Positions 26,122-33,637 of a DNA stretch of 51,334 nt are shown in pieces (within the stretch, counting starts at the first letter, position 1; every line of letters begins with the position of its first letter). The DNA comes from Candidatus Binatia bacterium (GTDB taxonomy: Bacteria > Desulfobacterota > Binatia > UBA9968). The notes beneath the pieces were generated by a model. It made no database searches. It saw only the letters and a list, made by a program, of their open reading frames with translations, and was not told the origin of the DNA. The position numbers were made by a program, and so were the translations under genes. Where the stretch lies: contig DASXUF010000191.1 of the NCBI GenBank assembly GCA_036504975.1, positions 1 to 51,334 on the forward strand, in the 5' to 3' direction.

Positions 26122-27108
26122 TCAGAGGTTCACCAACCGCATCATCTCTTCCGAGTACCTTGAGCCGACGGCTGCCCCGCGCGGGGCGACTTGATCAAGT
26201 CGCCGCAGCTCTTCCGGCGTCAAGGCCAAGTCCACAGCCGCCGCGTTCTCCTCGAGATAGGTGCGCCTTTTCGTTCCGGGAATCGGGATCAGGTCGTCTT
26301 CCCGCGCGAGCACCCAGGCGAGCGCAAGTTGTCCGGGCGTGCAGCCTTTTTCCTTTGCGATCGCTTCGACGCGTCTGACCAACTCGAGGTTGCGGGCAAA
26401 ATTCTCTCCCTGGAAGCGCGGGGATATTCTGCGGTAGTCGTCCGCGGCGAAATCTTCGAAGCGCTTGATCTGGCCGGTGAGGAACCCGCGTCCCAAAGGA
26501 CTGTAGGCGACGAAGGCAATACCCAGTTCCCGCACGGTCGGCAAAATTTCTTCTTCAGGCTCTCGACTCCAAAGCGAGTACTCGGTCTGGAGCGCGGCGA
26601 TCGGATGAACCGCATGGGCCCGGCGAATCGTCGCCGCAGAGGCTTCCGAGAGACCGATGTAGCGCACCTTACCCTCTCGCACGAGCGCGGCCATGGCGCC
26701 GATCGTTTCCTCGATCGGCGTGTCGGGGTCGACGCGGTGCTGGTAGTAGAGGTCGATGGTGTCCACTCGGAGTCTCTTCAGGCTTGCGTCGCACGCCGCA
26801 CGAACGTATTCCGGCCGGCCGTTGACGCCGCGCGCCTGCGGATCGTCGGTGCGAACGATACCGAACTTCGTGGCCAGCACCACCTTGTCCCGGCGCCCGC
26901 GAATGGCTTGCCCGACAAGCTTCTCGTTGTCGCCCATGCCATAGATATCCGCCGTGTCGAGGAAGTTGACGCCAAGTTCGAGCGCCCGATGAATCGTCGC
27001 GATCGACTCTCTGTCGTCGCGGCGTCCGTAGAACTCGGACATACCCATGCAGCCCAACCCTATCGCCGAGACTACGGGCTCGGTTTTTCCTAAACGTCTT
27101 TGCTTCAC
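26122..27108 (-). CDS. Aldo/keto reductase
   Basis: A 328-residue NADPH-dependent (beta/alpha)8-barrel reductase of carbonyls. It shows [42 protein letters not shown] with the catalytic Asp and Tyr, VVLATKFG with the Lys, and [18 protein letters not shown] with the His. The end has the cofactor-binding [18 protein letters not shown]. The start is taken as GTG 27108 because GGGAG lies six bases upstream; the frame is open to TTG 27126. Only two bases separate it from the membrane-protein gene upstream, so the two are co-transcribed. Confidence 0.92.
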   Translation of the reverse strand: MKQRRLGKTEPVVSAIGLGCMGMSEFYGRRDDRESIATIHRALELGVNFLDTADIYGMGDNEKLVGQAIRGRRDKVVLATKFGIVRTDDPQARGVNGRPEYVRAACDASLKRLRVDTIDLYYQHRVDPDTPIEETIGAMAALVREGKVRYIGLSEASAATIRRAHAVHPIAALQTEYSLWSREPEEEILPTVRELGIAFVAYSPLGRGFLTGQIKRFEDFAADDYRRISPRFQGENFARNLELVRRVEAIAKEKGCTPGQLALAWVLAREDDLIPIPGTKRRTYLEENAAAVDLALTPEELRRLDQVAPRGAAVGSRYSEEMMRLVNL

Positions 27109-27110
27109 TT

Positions 27111-27797
27111 CTATCTCCCTTCGCAACTGCTTAAGCTTTGCTCCACAAGCCTCCGTTCAAAGTTCGAAGGATATGCGACTTCATACCGTACACGATCCAG
27201 AGCAATTAAATGAAGAATCGCAAGGAGAGGAACAAAGAATGTTGGAATCATGCTCAAAGGAAATGTGCCCATTGCCCGAGTGGTGATTTCTCCGGCCAGG
27301 ATGCCCAAGGGGCCGGCTGATGCCAGAATGCCGAGCGTGACGGCCATCACCAGATCGAGCAGCCCCAGCACGTTCCACAAAACGAAGACTTGTGTCGGGA
27401 AATTTTTCGTGGTCGAAATCGCCCAGGCTACCAAAGGCGCAGTTGCTCCGATCGCGATGTCTCCCCATCCTGCGGGAAGGGCAAAGACGCCCGGCAGAAC
27501 ACCCTCGCGACAAAGCATCAGGAACACAACGGCTCCTACTCTCCACGTTTGAGCGAGAGTGAGGATCCTGAGGCTTGAGGCGCGAACGTGCTGGCGGAAT
27601 TCGGCCCACTTCAGGTAGCCGATTGCGAAGATGACCACGGGCAGAATCGCCGCGGCGCCCAATGGGATCGGAGGACGGCGGTCGCTGTCGAAGATTCCGA
27701 GCAGAGAGCCGCCAAGAGCAACCAAGAACCACAAGGAAAGAACTGCGACTACCAATGCTCTGATGCGGTTGCTCGGCACGGTCCGAAGTGAATGCAT
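27111..27797 (-). CDS. Multi-pass membrane protein of unknown function
   Basis: A 228-residue protein with about six hydrophobic segments, for example [74 protein letters not shown] and [19 protein letters not shown] recognise no named family. ATG 27797 follows AGGGG at eight bases and is preferred to GTG 27815. It sits between two unknown genes of the thioredoxin operon and an aldo/keto reductase, on the same strand. Confidence 0.75.
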   Translation of the reverse strand: MHSLRTVPSNRIRALVVAVLSLWFLVALGGSLLGIFDSDRRPPIPLGAAAILPVVIFAIGYLKWAEFRQHVRASSLRILTLAQTWRVGAVVFLMLCREGVLPGVFALPAGWGDIAIGATAPLVAWAISTTKNFPTQVFVLWNVLGLLDLVMAVTLGILASAGPLGILAGEITTRAMGTFPLSMIPTFFVPLLAILHLIALDRVRYEVAYPSNFERRLVEQSLSSCEGR

Positions 27798-27822
27798 AAT
27801 ATTTTCCCCTTTCACGGATATC

Positions 27823-28167
27823 CTAGCAGGCGGAAACGTCCAGGAGATCGCCGGCTTCGATACAGCTCAGCCCGTGCTCCCGGATAAGCGCCTGCGCCGC
27901 ATCCGTCAGGCGATTCTCAAGCAAAGCCCGGCGCGCCTCGGTCGAGATTTCCTCATCGGCAAGAAGCAAAGGTACGATTGAGAGACGCGCAGGATTTTGT
28001 CCCGGTCCATTCTTTGAACTATTTGCCGGCAGGTGACGGAGATAACGCAGGCGCTCTTGTAACCAGGTACCCTGCGGCCAATCCCAATTCTGCGCGGGAA
28101 GACGATCTCCATCATAGATGCCATTGTTCACCCGGCTCTGTCGAAAGATAAGTTGCCACGGGCTCAT
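27823..28167 (-). CDS. Hypothetical protein in thioredoxin operon
   Basis: A soluble protein of 114 residues with no recognised domain; it contains NWDWPQGTWLQERLRYLRHLP and a C-terminal part rich in Leu and Ala (TEARRALLENRLTDAAQALI) that looks helical, ending in Cys. AGGAGG lies seven bases before ATG 28167, strong support for translation. It is the sixth gene of the unit that starts at 29555 and may be controlled by the sigma-54 promoter there. Function unknown. Confidence 0.65.
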   Translation of the reverse strand: MSPWQLIFRQSRVNNGIYDGDRLPAQNWDWPQGTWLQERLRYLRHLPANSSKNGPGQNPARLSIVPLLLADEEISTEARRALLENRLTDAAQALIREHGLSCIEAGDLLDVSAC

Positions 28168-28182
28168 AAGCATTCCTCCTCA

Positions 28183-28590
28183 TTATGCGGTGTGCTTTAG
28201 CGGCTCTTTCATGATCTTTTCCCAAGCCTCGGCGTCACGGTGCTTTGTTAGGCTCCGTTCTTTCCACCGTAACAGCCCCTTACGCACGTACTCGGGGTTA
28301 AGATCCAAAGCCTCGCAGATGCTCTCAAAGGAAAAAGCCGCGTCTACGCCTTCTTCCAGGAACCATTCCTCCGCCTCGTCAAAAAGTTTTCTCTTTGTGT
28401 CGCTCTCCGCCGCGAGATTGTCCTGATAGCAGCGCACGGCGTCTTCCAGGACGGCCAACATGAGCCTTTTTTCCGGCTCCATTCCGCTCTTCGAGCGCAG
28501 CGTGTCGAAGTACTGAGCCGGAATGAGCACGTCCGGCTGAAACAAAAAGCCCAACTTTTCTTGCAAAACCGACTCGGCTCGGTCCATCAT
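28183..28590 (-). CDS. Small conserved-type hypothetical protein in thioredoxin operon
   Basis: A 135-residue, mostly helical, charged protein. The stretch LAVLEDAVRCYQDNL, then KLFDEAEEWFLEEG, FSFESICEALDLNPEYVRKGLLRWKE resembles an unnamed small family I have seen in environmental Nitrospirae and deltaproteobacterial genomes; the last part looks like a helix-turn-helix. No function is assigned. ATG 28590 lies four bases after the thioredoxin stop; a second ATG follows at once. Confidence 0.75.
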   Translation of the reverse strand: MMDRAESVLQEKLGFLFQPDVLIPAQYFDTLRSKSGMEPEKRLMLAVLEDAVRCYQDNLAAESDTKRKLFDEAEEWFLEEGVDAAFSFESICEALDLNPEYVRKGLLRWKERSLTKHRDAEAWEKIMKEPLKHTA

Positions 28591-28594
28591 CGAC

Positions 28595-28948
28595 TTACCC
28601 AACCTTTCTAGCCGCGAAATCGCCGGTATGTCTGTCGATCAGCGCGGCAATCGCTTCCTTGCTTGCCGCGCCGACGATGCGTTCTTTTTCCGCGCCGTCT
28701 ACAAACAGAATCAACGTAGGTATTCCTTGAATGCCGTAACGCTTTGCCGAGACCGGCCCGGCATCCACGTTCAATTTAACCACGCGCGCCCTCGTTGCGT
28801 ACTCTTCAGCAAGGTTTTCGACCGTCGGAGCAAGCCTTCGGCAGGGGCCGCACCATTCCGCCCAGAAATCCACCAGGACGGGTCGGTCCGACTGCGAGAC
28901 GACTTGGTCGAAATTGCCGTCGTTTGCTTCGATAATATGCGCGCTCAT
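28595..28948 (-). CDS. Thioredoxin
   Basis: A 117-residue thioredoxin with the active site WCGPC (C33 and C36), preceded by RPVLVDFWAE and followed by the cis-Pro segment IQGIPTLILFVDG. It reduces protein disulfides in the cytoplasm with electrons from thioredoxin reductase. AGGAGG lies six bases before ATG 28948, and the ATG overlaps the stop of the STAS gene (ATGA). It belongs to the operon downstream of the sigma-54 cassette at 29587-29731, which suggests inducible rather than housekeeping use. Confidence 0.94.
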   Translation of the reverse strand: MSAHIIEANDGNFDQVVSQSDRPVLVDFWAEWCGPCRRLAPTVENLAEEYATRARVVKLNVDAGPVSAKRYGIQGIPTLILFVDGAEKERIVGAASKEAIAALIDRHTGDFAARKVG

Positions 28949-29217
28949 TTTCGTCCTCCTCGCGTGATCTCTTCCACGATGGCTTTGTTCATGCATCCTT
29001 CCGCCACAAGCTCGGCCCCGTTTCGGTACATCTCGGTCAAAAGACCTTTTCCTTTTTCGTCGACAAACGTCACGGCGCAGAGCAGGATTCTAACCGGCCG
29101 CCCGCCGGCGGATTTTTCCCAGCAGGCTTTCAATTCGTCCACCCATGGCCCGGCGAGCTTCCCTTGAAGCTCCAAGACGGTTTGCGACTCGTTTTCTTGC
29201 GCGGTGATTTTCAACAT
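28945..29217 (-). CDS. STAS-like domain protein in thioredoxin operon
   Basis: A 90-residue protein, all of it a STAS-like fold: LKITAQENESQTVLELQGKLAGPWVDELKACWE, then RILLCAVTFVDEKGKGLLTEMYRNGAELVAEG. The loop VTFVDEKGKGLL stands where anti-sigma antagonists carry their phosphorylatable Ser, which is absent here, so phospho-switching is doubtful. The ATG at 29217 is the likely start; earlier codons overlap the small gene upstream. Its stop overlaps the thioredoxin start, implying coupled translation. Confidence 0.75.
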   Translation of the reverse strand: MLKITAQENESQTVLELQGKLAGPWVDELKACWEKSAGGRPVRILLCAVTFVDEKGKGLLTEMYRNGAELVAEGCMNKAIVEEITRGGRK

Positions 29218-29224
29218 GCCGATC

Positions 29225-29386
29225 TCAGTTCCAGGTGATTTCCCTATGGACGATGACCTCTTTCCCGTCCTCATCAGTTTCGACGATCGGCTCACACCAA
29301 CAGAAATCCGAGTCTATGTGGCTGAGCCCTACCGGCTGCTGGATTGCCGGCGCTGCAGGGACGTTCCATGTCCGGTTTGCGAACAT
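29225..29386 (-). CDS. 53-residue small protein
   Basis: A small gene with AGGAGG six bases before ATG 29386. The product starts MFANRTWNVPAAPAIQQP and continues LSHIDSDFCWCEPIVETDED, GKEVIVHREITW, with a CWC motif and an acidic stretch. I believe similar small proteins exist in environmental genomes, but no function is known to me. It lies seven bases before the STAS gene and 19 bases after the other small gene, in the operon led by the sigma-54 promoter at 29587. Confidence 0.7.
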   Translation of the reverse strand: MFANRTWNVPAAPAIQQPVGLSHIDSDFCWCEPIVETDEDGKEVIVHREITWN

Positions 29387-29405
29387 CGATTGCCTCCTCG
29401 GTTTT

Positions 29406-29555
29406 TTAGCTTAGTACCCTGGCTCTTACGCGGTTCAGGCCAAGCTCCATCGCAGTCGAGACGAGTGCCGGTAGTAAACCTTGAATCGTTGCCCTCGCAC
29501 AGAGCGCTGCGCCGGTTAGAAGCAGGGCCGCCAAAAATGGTGTTGCGATCTTCAT
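29406..29555 (-). CDS. 49-residue small protein with hydrophobic N-terminus
   Basis: The first frame downstream of the sigma-54 promoter at 29587. It starts MKIATPFLAALLLTGAALCA, a signal peptide or membrane anchor, followed by a short tail (TIQGLLPALVSTAMEL, GLNRVRARVLS). GAGGAG stands about seven to eleven bases before ATG 29555. No family recognised. The start lies about 22 bp after the predicted transcription start. Confidence 0.6.
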   Translation of the reverse strand: MKIATPFLAALLLTGAALCARATIQGLLPALVSTAMELGLNRVRARVLS

Positions 29556-29586
29556 CGGGTTCTCTCCTCTCTGGTAGAAGTATTTC

Positions 29587-29602
29587 AGCAAGCGCGGTGC
29601 CA
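29587..29602 (-). promoter_or_regulatory. Sigma-54 promoter C (small-protein/thioredoxin operon)
   Basis: On the minus strand TGGCAC-CGCGC-TTGCT, a full match to the RpoN consensus TGGCAC-N5-TTGCW with GG at -24 and GC at -12. Expected start of transcription is near 29577. Confidence 0.88.
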
Positions 29603-29639
29603 AAGGTCCGCGCCCGGAGCAAACATTAGAAGTGGCGGG

Positions 29640-29653
29640 AATCAGGAGAGTTG
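29640..29653 (-). promoter_or_regulatory. IHF-like element of cassette C
   Basis: AATCAGGAGAGTTG (plus-strand reading) lies 38 bp upstream of promoter C and 47 bp from the palindromes. The same element occurs at the same place in cassettes A and B. It resembles, but does not fully match, the IHF consensus WATCAANNNNTTR. Confidence 0.45.
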
Positions 29654-29699
29654 TGGGCGGCGCTGCCGGATTGTAGAAGACGGTGACGAAGGAAAGTCT

Positions 29700-29731
29700 G
29701 CCGACTTATCGGCAGGCGCCGAAATGTCGGC
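29700..29731. promoter_or_regulatory. Paired activator-binding palindromes (UAS) of cassette C
   Basis: GCCGA-CTTA-TCGGC (29700-29713) and GCCGA-AATG-TCGGC (29718-29731), 18 bp centre to centre, about 98 bp upstream of promoter C. Identical to cassette B over more than 30 bp. Probable enhancer site of the sigma-54 activator at 37615-39681. Confidence 0.8.
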
Positions 29732-29743
29732 GTATGCCCGGCA

Positions 29744-31312
29744 TCAATGGATTGCTACGGGTCCTTGTGTCTTTGACTTCCTCAGAAGCAGCACGAATGG
29801 GATGCACAGCAGGGCCACGATGGCTAGGAAACGGAATACATCGACAAACGCGAGCAACGTTGCCTGCTTGACGACGACGGCGTAGAGCGCAACCAAGGCC
29901 TGGCGCGCGCCGTCCACGGCTCCGGCGCCTGCCGCAAACCTCTGCTGAAGAGTCAGGAGATATTGCTGCGCCGCCGCATCGTAGGGCGTAACGTGCGCGG
30001 CGAGCATGACCTGGTGGACTTGAGCGCGGCGCGCGAGCAAGGTCGTGACGAGTGAGATGCCGACGCTCCCGCCGATGTTGCGTGTGAGATTGTAGAGTCC
30101 GGTCGCGTTGCCGATCTGCTCCTTGCGCAGCGTTGCCATCGCCGTCACCGTCAGCGGCACGAACAGAAAGCCGATAGATACCCCATTGACGACGTTGGGC
30201 CAGGCCACGTTCGCCATCGAGATGACGAGGTCGACATGGCTCAACATTTCCGCCGAGAACGCCATCAGGCCGAAGCCGAACGCGAGCAGCAGGCGCGTGT
30301 CGAGGACGCCTACGAGCCGCCCGACGACCAGCATGGCAAAGATCGCGCCGATGCCGCGCGGGCTCACGGCCAGGCCGCTCTCCAGAGCCGAGTAGCCGAG
30401 GAGCGTCTGGAGAAAAAGCGGCAGCACGGCGATGCTCCCATAGAGGACGAGGCCGACGACGGCGATCAGCGCGGTGCCAGTCGCGAAGTTCCGGTCCGCG
30501 AGAACGCGCAGATCCACGATCGGCTCTTTCTCGCGCAGCTCCCAGACAACGAAGGCGACGAGCGCCGCGATCGAGACGGCGCTGAACCAGCGGATCCATG
30601 CCGCGGAGAACCAGTCGGCCTCTTGCCCCTTGTCGAGGACGATCTGGAGCGTCGCCAGCCACAGCGCCAGGAGCGCGAAACCGACGTAGTCGATGCGCGT
30701 CTGTGCACTATTCTTGAGGTAAGGAGGATCTTCCACAAACGCCCGCGCCATCAGAATGGCCAGTAGCCCCATCGGCAGATTGACGTAAAATATCCAGCGC
30801 CACGAATAGTTGTCGGTGAGCCAGCCGCCGAGCGTCGGGCCGATGACCGGAGCAACCACCACGCCGAGGCCGAAGATCGCCATCGCGACGCCGCGCCGGG
30901 CGGGCGGAAAACTTTCCAGCAGCACCGCCTGGGAAATCGGCTGGAGCGCGCCGCCGCCGGCGCCTTGAAGGATACGCGCCAGAATAAGCATGCCAAGACT
31001 CGTGGCCAGGCCGCACAGCACAGAGGATGCCGTGAAGACTGCGATGCAGGCGAGTAGAAACCGCTTGCGTCCGAACCGCCGGCTGAGCCAGCCAGTCGCC
31101 GGCAGCACGATCGCGTTCGCTACGAGGTAGCTCGTAAGCACCCACGTCGATTGATCGTTGGACGCCGACAAGCTGCCGGCGATATGAGGCAGCGCCACGT
31201 TGGCGATCGACGTGTCGAGCACCTCCATGAAGGTCGCCGCCATCGCGGCGACGGCGATCAGCCACGGGCTGGCGCGCGGGCGCCACTCCGGAGTGGTCGT
31301 GTCCTCGCTCAT
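29744..31312 (-). CDS. emrB: DHA2-family MFS drug efflux permease (EmrB/QacA type)
   Basis: A 522-residue proton-driven exporter with 14 predicted membrane helices. Family signatures: AATFMEVLDTSIANVALPHIAGSL in helix 1, ATGWLSRRFGRKRFLL in the helix 2-3 loop, and motif C-like GLGVVVAPVIGPTLGGWLTD in helix 5. It works with the EmrA-type adaptor encoded upstream; start ATG 31312 overlaps the emrA stop (ATGA). No outer-membrane TolC gene is nearby. It ends 13 bp before the enhancer of cassette C. Confidence 0.93.
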   Translation of the reverse strand: MSEDTTTPEWRPRASPWLIAVAAMAATFMEVLDTSIANVALPHIAGSLSASNDQSTWVLTSYLVANAIVLPATGWLSRRFGRKRFLLACIAVFTASSVLCGLATSLGMLILARILQGAGGGALQPISQAVLLESFPPARRGVAMAIFGLGVVVAPVIGPTLGGWLTDNYSWRWIFYVNLPMGLLAILMARAFVEDPPYLKNSAQTRIDYVGFALLALWLATLQIVLDKGQEADWFSAAWIRWFSAVSIAALVAFVVWELREKEPIVDLRVLADRNFATGTALIAVVGLVLYGSIAVLPLFLQTLLGYSALESGLAVSPRGIGAIFAMLVVGRLVGVLDTRLLLAFGFGLMAFSAEMLSHVDLVISMANVAWPNVVNGVSIGFLFVPLTVTAMATLRKEQIGNATGLYNLTRNIGGSVGISLVTTLLARRAQVHQVMLAAHVTPYDAAAQQYLLTLQQRFAAGAGAVDGARQALVALYAVVVKQATLLAFVDVFRFLAIVALLCIPFVLLLRKSKTQGPVAIH

Positions 31313-32382
31313 CGGACGTTGACCTTGGGCACCACCGACATTCCAGGCCCGAGCGGATACGCGGCGAAATCGGTTCGGTCAAAGACGATCTTTACCGGCA
31401 CGCGCTGCACAACCTTGACATAGTTGCCTGTGGCATTCTCCGGCGGGAGCAGACTGAAGCGGGCGCCCGCGCCGGACTGGATGCTGTCCACGTGACCGCG
31501 AAACCGCACGCGCCGGAGCGCGTCAATCTTGATTTCGACCGGCTGGCCGGGGCGCATCTTCGCAAGCTGCGTCTCCTTGAAGTTCGCGACGATCCAGAAA
31601 TCGTTGGGAACGATCGCGAACAGCGCTTGGCCCGGCTGGACGAGGGCGCCCAGCTCAACCGCCTTGCGGGTCACGCGTCCCGACAGCGCGGCGTAGATCT
31701 TCGCGTAGGATAACTCTAATTCGGCGCTCCCCAGCGCAGCCCGCGCCTCGGCCACTTGCGAATCCGCCTGGCGGATCGCGGCGGCTGAGGCCTGCTCGTT
31801 TGCGCGCGCCGCGGCGAGTTGCGCTGATGTCGTGCGGGCATCGGCGGTGGCGTGGTCGAATTCCTGCCGCGCGATCAAGTCGCGGCGGATCAGCTCAGCG
31901 AAGCGGCGCTCGTCGGCGCCTGCGCGCGTGGCTTCGGCTTGAGCGGCTCCGACCTGAGCCTCAGCCTGCGCCAAGCGCTCGCGCGCGAGCGCCGCTTGCG
32001 CGGTGGAGGTCTCCAGCGCGGCGCGCGCCTGGGCGACGCGCGCCTGAAAATCGCGCGGGTCGATCTCGATCAGGAGGTCGCCGGCGTTCACTGGTTGGTT
32101 ATCGGTCACGTGCACCGTGAGCACGTGGCCGGTGACTTTCGGGTTTACCTGAGAAATATGGCCTTCGATGAACGCGTCGTCGGTGGATTCGTAGCCGCTG
32201 GCATAGCTGTAGTAGGTGAAGCCGGCGGCGATGAGAATTACAATCGCTATGGCGCCGAGCGCGATGAGCCTCGTGCGTCGCGAGTTTTTCTTCAGAGCGA
32301 TGGTCGCAACTTTGTCGAACTCGGGCTTGTCGGGACGCTTGTCGCGGCTCCGCGGAACTTCTCTTAACATCACAGTCTCCAT
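31309..32382 (-). CDS. emrA: HlyD/EmrA-family membrane fusion protein
   Basis: A 357-residue periplasmic adaptor: a cytoplasmic start, one membrane segment at about 40-60 (LIALGAIAIVILIAAGFTYY), a lipoyl-like barrel half (GHISQVNPKVTGHVLTVHVTDNQPVNAGDLLIEID), a long Ala-rich coiled-coil hairpin at about 110-210, and the second barrel half with GALVQPGQALFAIVPNDFWIVANFKETQL. With EmrB it exports hydrophobic toxicants. GGAGG lies seven bases before ATG 32382. It is the first gene after sigma-54 cassette B. Confidence 0.93.
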   Translation of the reverse strand: METVMLREVPRSRDKRPDKPEFDKVATIALKKNSRRTRLIALGAIAIVILIAAGFTYYSYASGYESTDDAFIEGHISQVNPKVTGHVLTVHVTDNQPVNAGDLLIEIDPRDFQARVAQARAALETSTAQAALARERLAQAEAQVGAAQAEATRAGADERRFAELIRRDLIARQEFDHATADARTTSAQLAAARANEQASAAAIRQADSQVAEARAALGSAELELSYAKIYAALSGRVTRKAVELGALVQPGQALFAIVPNDFWIVANFKETQLAKMRPGQPVEIKIDALRRVRFRGHVDSIQSGAGARFSLLPPENATGNYVKVVQRVPVKIVFDRTDFAAYPLGPGMSVVPKVNVR

Positions 32383-32412
32383 TATTTGCCTCCTGCGTTG
32401 TTAAAGTAGTTT

Positions 32413-32428
32413 GGCAAGCGCAGTGCCA
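32413..32428 (-). promoter_or_regulatory. Sigma-54 promoter B (emrAB operon)
   Basis: Minus strand TGGCAC-TGCGC-TTGCC: all invariant GG and GC positions match RpoN sites. It lies 31 bp upstream of the emrA start. Confidence 0.87.
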
Positions 32429-32466
32429 AATCGCACTCACGAGCGAAAATACCCACAACTCGCGAG

Positions 32467-32480
32467 AATCAGGAAAGTTA
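32467..32480 (-). promoter_or_regulatory. IHF-like element of cassette B
   Basis: AATCAGGAAAGTTA (plus-strand reading), 12 of 14 bases as in cassette C, 39 bp upstream of promoter B and 48 bp from the palindromes. Confidence 0.45.
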
Positions 32481-32527
32481 CGGAGAGTCAGACTTCGAGG
32501 TGGGGAAGATCGTAACTAGAAAATCGC

Positions 32528-32559
32528 GCCGACTTATCGGCAGGCGCCGAAATGTCGGC
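32528..32559. promoter_or_regulatory. Paired activator-binding palindromes (UAS) of cassette B
   Basis: GCCGA-CTTA-TCGGC (32528-32541) and GCCGA-AATG-TCGGC (32546-32559), same spacing as in cassettes A and C, 100 bp upstream of promoter B. Confidence 0.8.
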
Positions 32560-32618
32560 GTACTTGGGATAAGAGATGCCGAACCGTTTCATGCGATTGA
32601 AGCAGGGCTTGCTTCATT
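32555..32618 (-). pseudogene. Relic of the 3' end of a second sigma-54 activator gene
   Basis: Read on the minus strand this spacer can be followed, with small deletions, as LQS(R)MKRFGISYPKYADIS. It matches the HTH end of the intact activator ([14 protein letters not shown]) at both DNA and protein level: shared blocks include GTTTCATGCG, GATGCC and TACTTGG in the same order on the plus strand. A two-base gap disrupts the frame. Like the intact gene it directly adjoins a palindrome pair. Confidence 0.65.
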
Positions 32619-33047
32619 TCAAACCGGGCGCAATTCAGAGACTGGATAACGTTCAGCGACCTTGGCAAAAGCCGCAGGCTCAGATCCTGCGGGCACAGGA
32701 AAATACCCTTGGACGGTTAATTTGAAGCGGTCAAGATAGGCCTTGAGGATTTCGGGTTTTTCCTCATCTGGAACGACTCTGATGCGGAATCTCTGACGCT
32801 TGGTCCCTTTCTTTAGAATGACTTCGCCTGCAGCCTCGGCGTTGCGGACCCATTGTGTGCGTCCTCGGCCGGCTACGAGAAAGCGTCTTCCATTGAACTC
32901 CAGCAAATCGACTGGAGTCGAATAGAGGCGGCCTGTTTTGCGGCCCGCCACCTGCACAAGGTAGTTGTAGCTGAGGCCGAGGCCTAGTCCTACCAGGACG
33001 CCGAAAGCTTTATTGAGGATTCTATCGAGCCTTGTGGGTTCTTGCAT
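32619..33047 (-). CDS. Deazaflavin-dependent nitroreductase family protein (DDN-like)
   Basis: A 142-residue split-barrel flavin/deazaflavin-binding protein. The pattern VQVAGRKTGRLYSTPVDLLEFNGRRFLVAGRGRTQWVRNAEAAGEVIL is that of the PF04075 family, whose actinobacterial members use F420H2 to reduce quinones and nitroimidazoles. Whether this organism makes F420 cannot be seen here. ATG 33047 is chosen (QEPTRLDRI) over TTG 33062 because AGGA lies eight bases upstream. It may be the last gene of the SDR-led operon. Confidence 0.88.
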   Translation of the reverse strand: MQEPTRLDRILNKAFGVLVGLGLGLSYNYLVQVAGRKTGRLYSTPVDLLEFNGRRFLVAGRGRTQWVRNAEAAGEVILKKGTKRQRFRIRVVPDEEKPEILKAYLDRFKLTVQGYFPVPAGSEPAAFAKVAERYPVSELRPV

Positions 33048-33091
33048 ACGATCATCCTGCAAAAACGATCACACTTAACTCGCTATAGAGC

Positions 33092-33553
33092 TCAGAAGCG
33101 CGACACAACCCACAGCGAGCCGGTCACTGTCACTAGGTCTTCAAGCAGGGCCATGTAGATGTCCGGCAGACCCAGCACTCGCACCAGCCGTTTGCGCGTC
33201 TGGTAGCCGCCGAAAGCTCCGGCAACGGCGCCGGCGGCGCCGAGCACAGCACCGAGAAAAATTCCTTGCGCGTTGCCGGCGGTGACGCACGCGCCGGTCA
33301 ACGCGCCCGTAACAATGCGCGCCGTCAGACCGATGGCCGCGGTGCGGCTCGGAGTTTGCGGCAGCTTGTCGCCTACCAGCTCGACGACTGCGAGCAGCGT
33401 GAAAATCACGACGGAGGGAAGCGAGCCGATAAGAGATAGCGGGCGTTCGAGTCTCAGCCAGCCCAGGTGCGCCGCCCACGCCGTCGCCGCCGGCGCCGTG
33501 AGCGAGCGCAGCCCGGCGAAGAATCCAATGAGAAAGGCGAATAGAAGCGTCAT
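33092..33553 (-). CDS. DUF4126 family membrane protein
   Basis: A 153-residue hydrophobic protein beginning MTLLFAFLIGFFAGLRSLTAPAATAW, the typical start of DUF4126, followed by three or four membrane segments (IGSLPSVVIFTLLAVVELVGDKLPQTPSRT, GAVLGAAGAVAGAFGGY). Function unknown. AGGAG lies nine bases before ATG 33553; the frame further upstream adds a non-family segment. Confidence 0.85.
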   Translation of the reverse strand: MTLLFAFLIGFFAGLRSLTAPAATAWAAHLGWLRLERPLSLIGSLPSVVIFTLLAVVELVGDKLPQTPSRTAAIGLTARIVTGALTGACVTAGNAQGIFLGAVLGAAGAVAGAFGGYQTRKRLVRVLGLPDIYMALLEDLVTVTGSLWVVSRF

Positions 33554-33637
33554 GATGCAGTCTCCTAGTCCGCCAATTTTTCGTCGAGCGAAAACCGCGC
33601 TCCGGCGCACCGCAGGTTCAAAGATCGCAAGCCTGCG

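Noticed and set aside
29204..29629. Plus-strand 141-codon frame over the small-protein genes
   Set aside because: The minus-strand genes have good ribosome sites and family-like sequence; the plus frame has neither.
29732..29750. A second activator relic beside cassette C
   Set aside because: Only a few bases (TGCCC after TCGGCGTA) resemble the activator 3' end; too short to claim.
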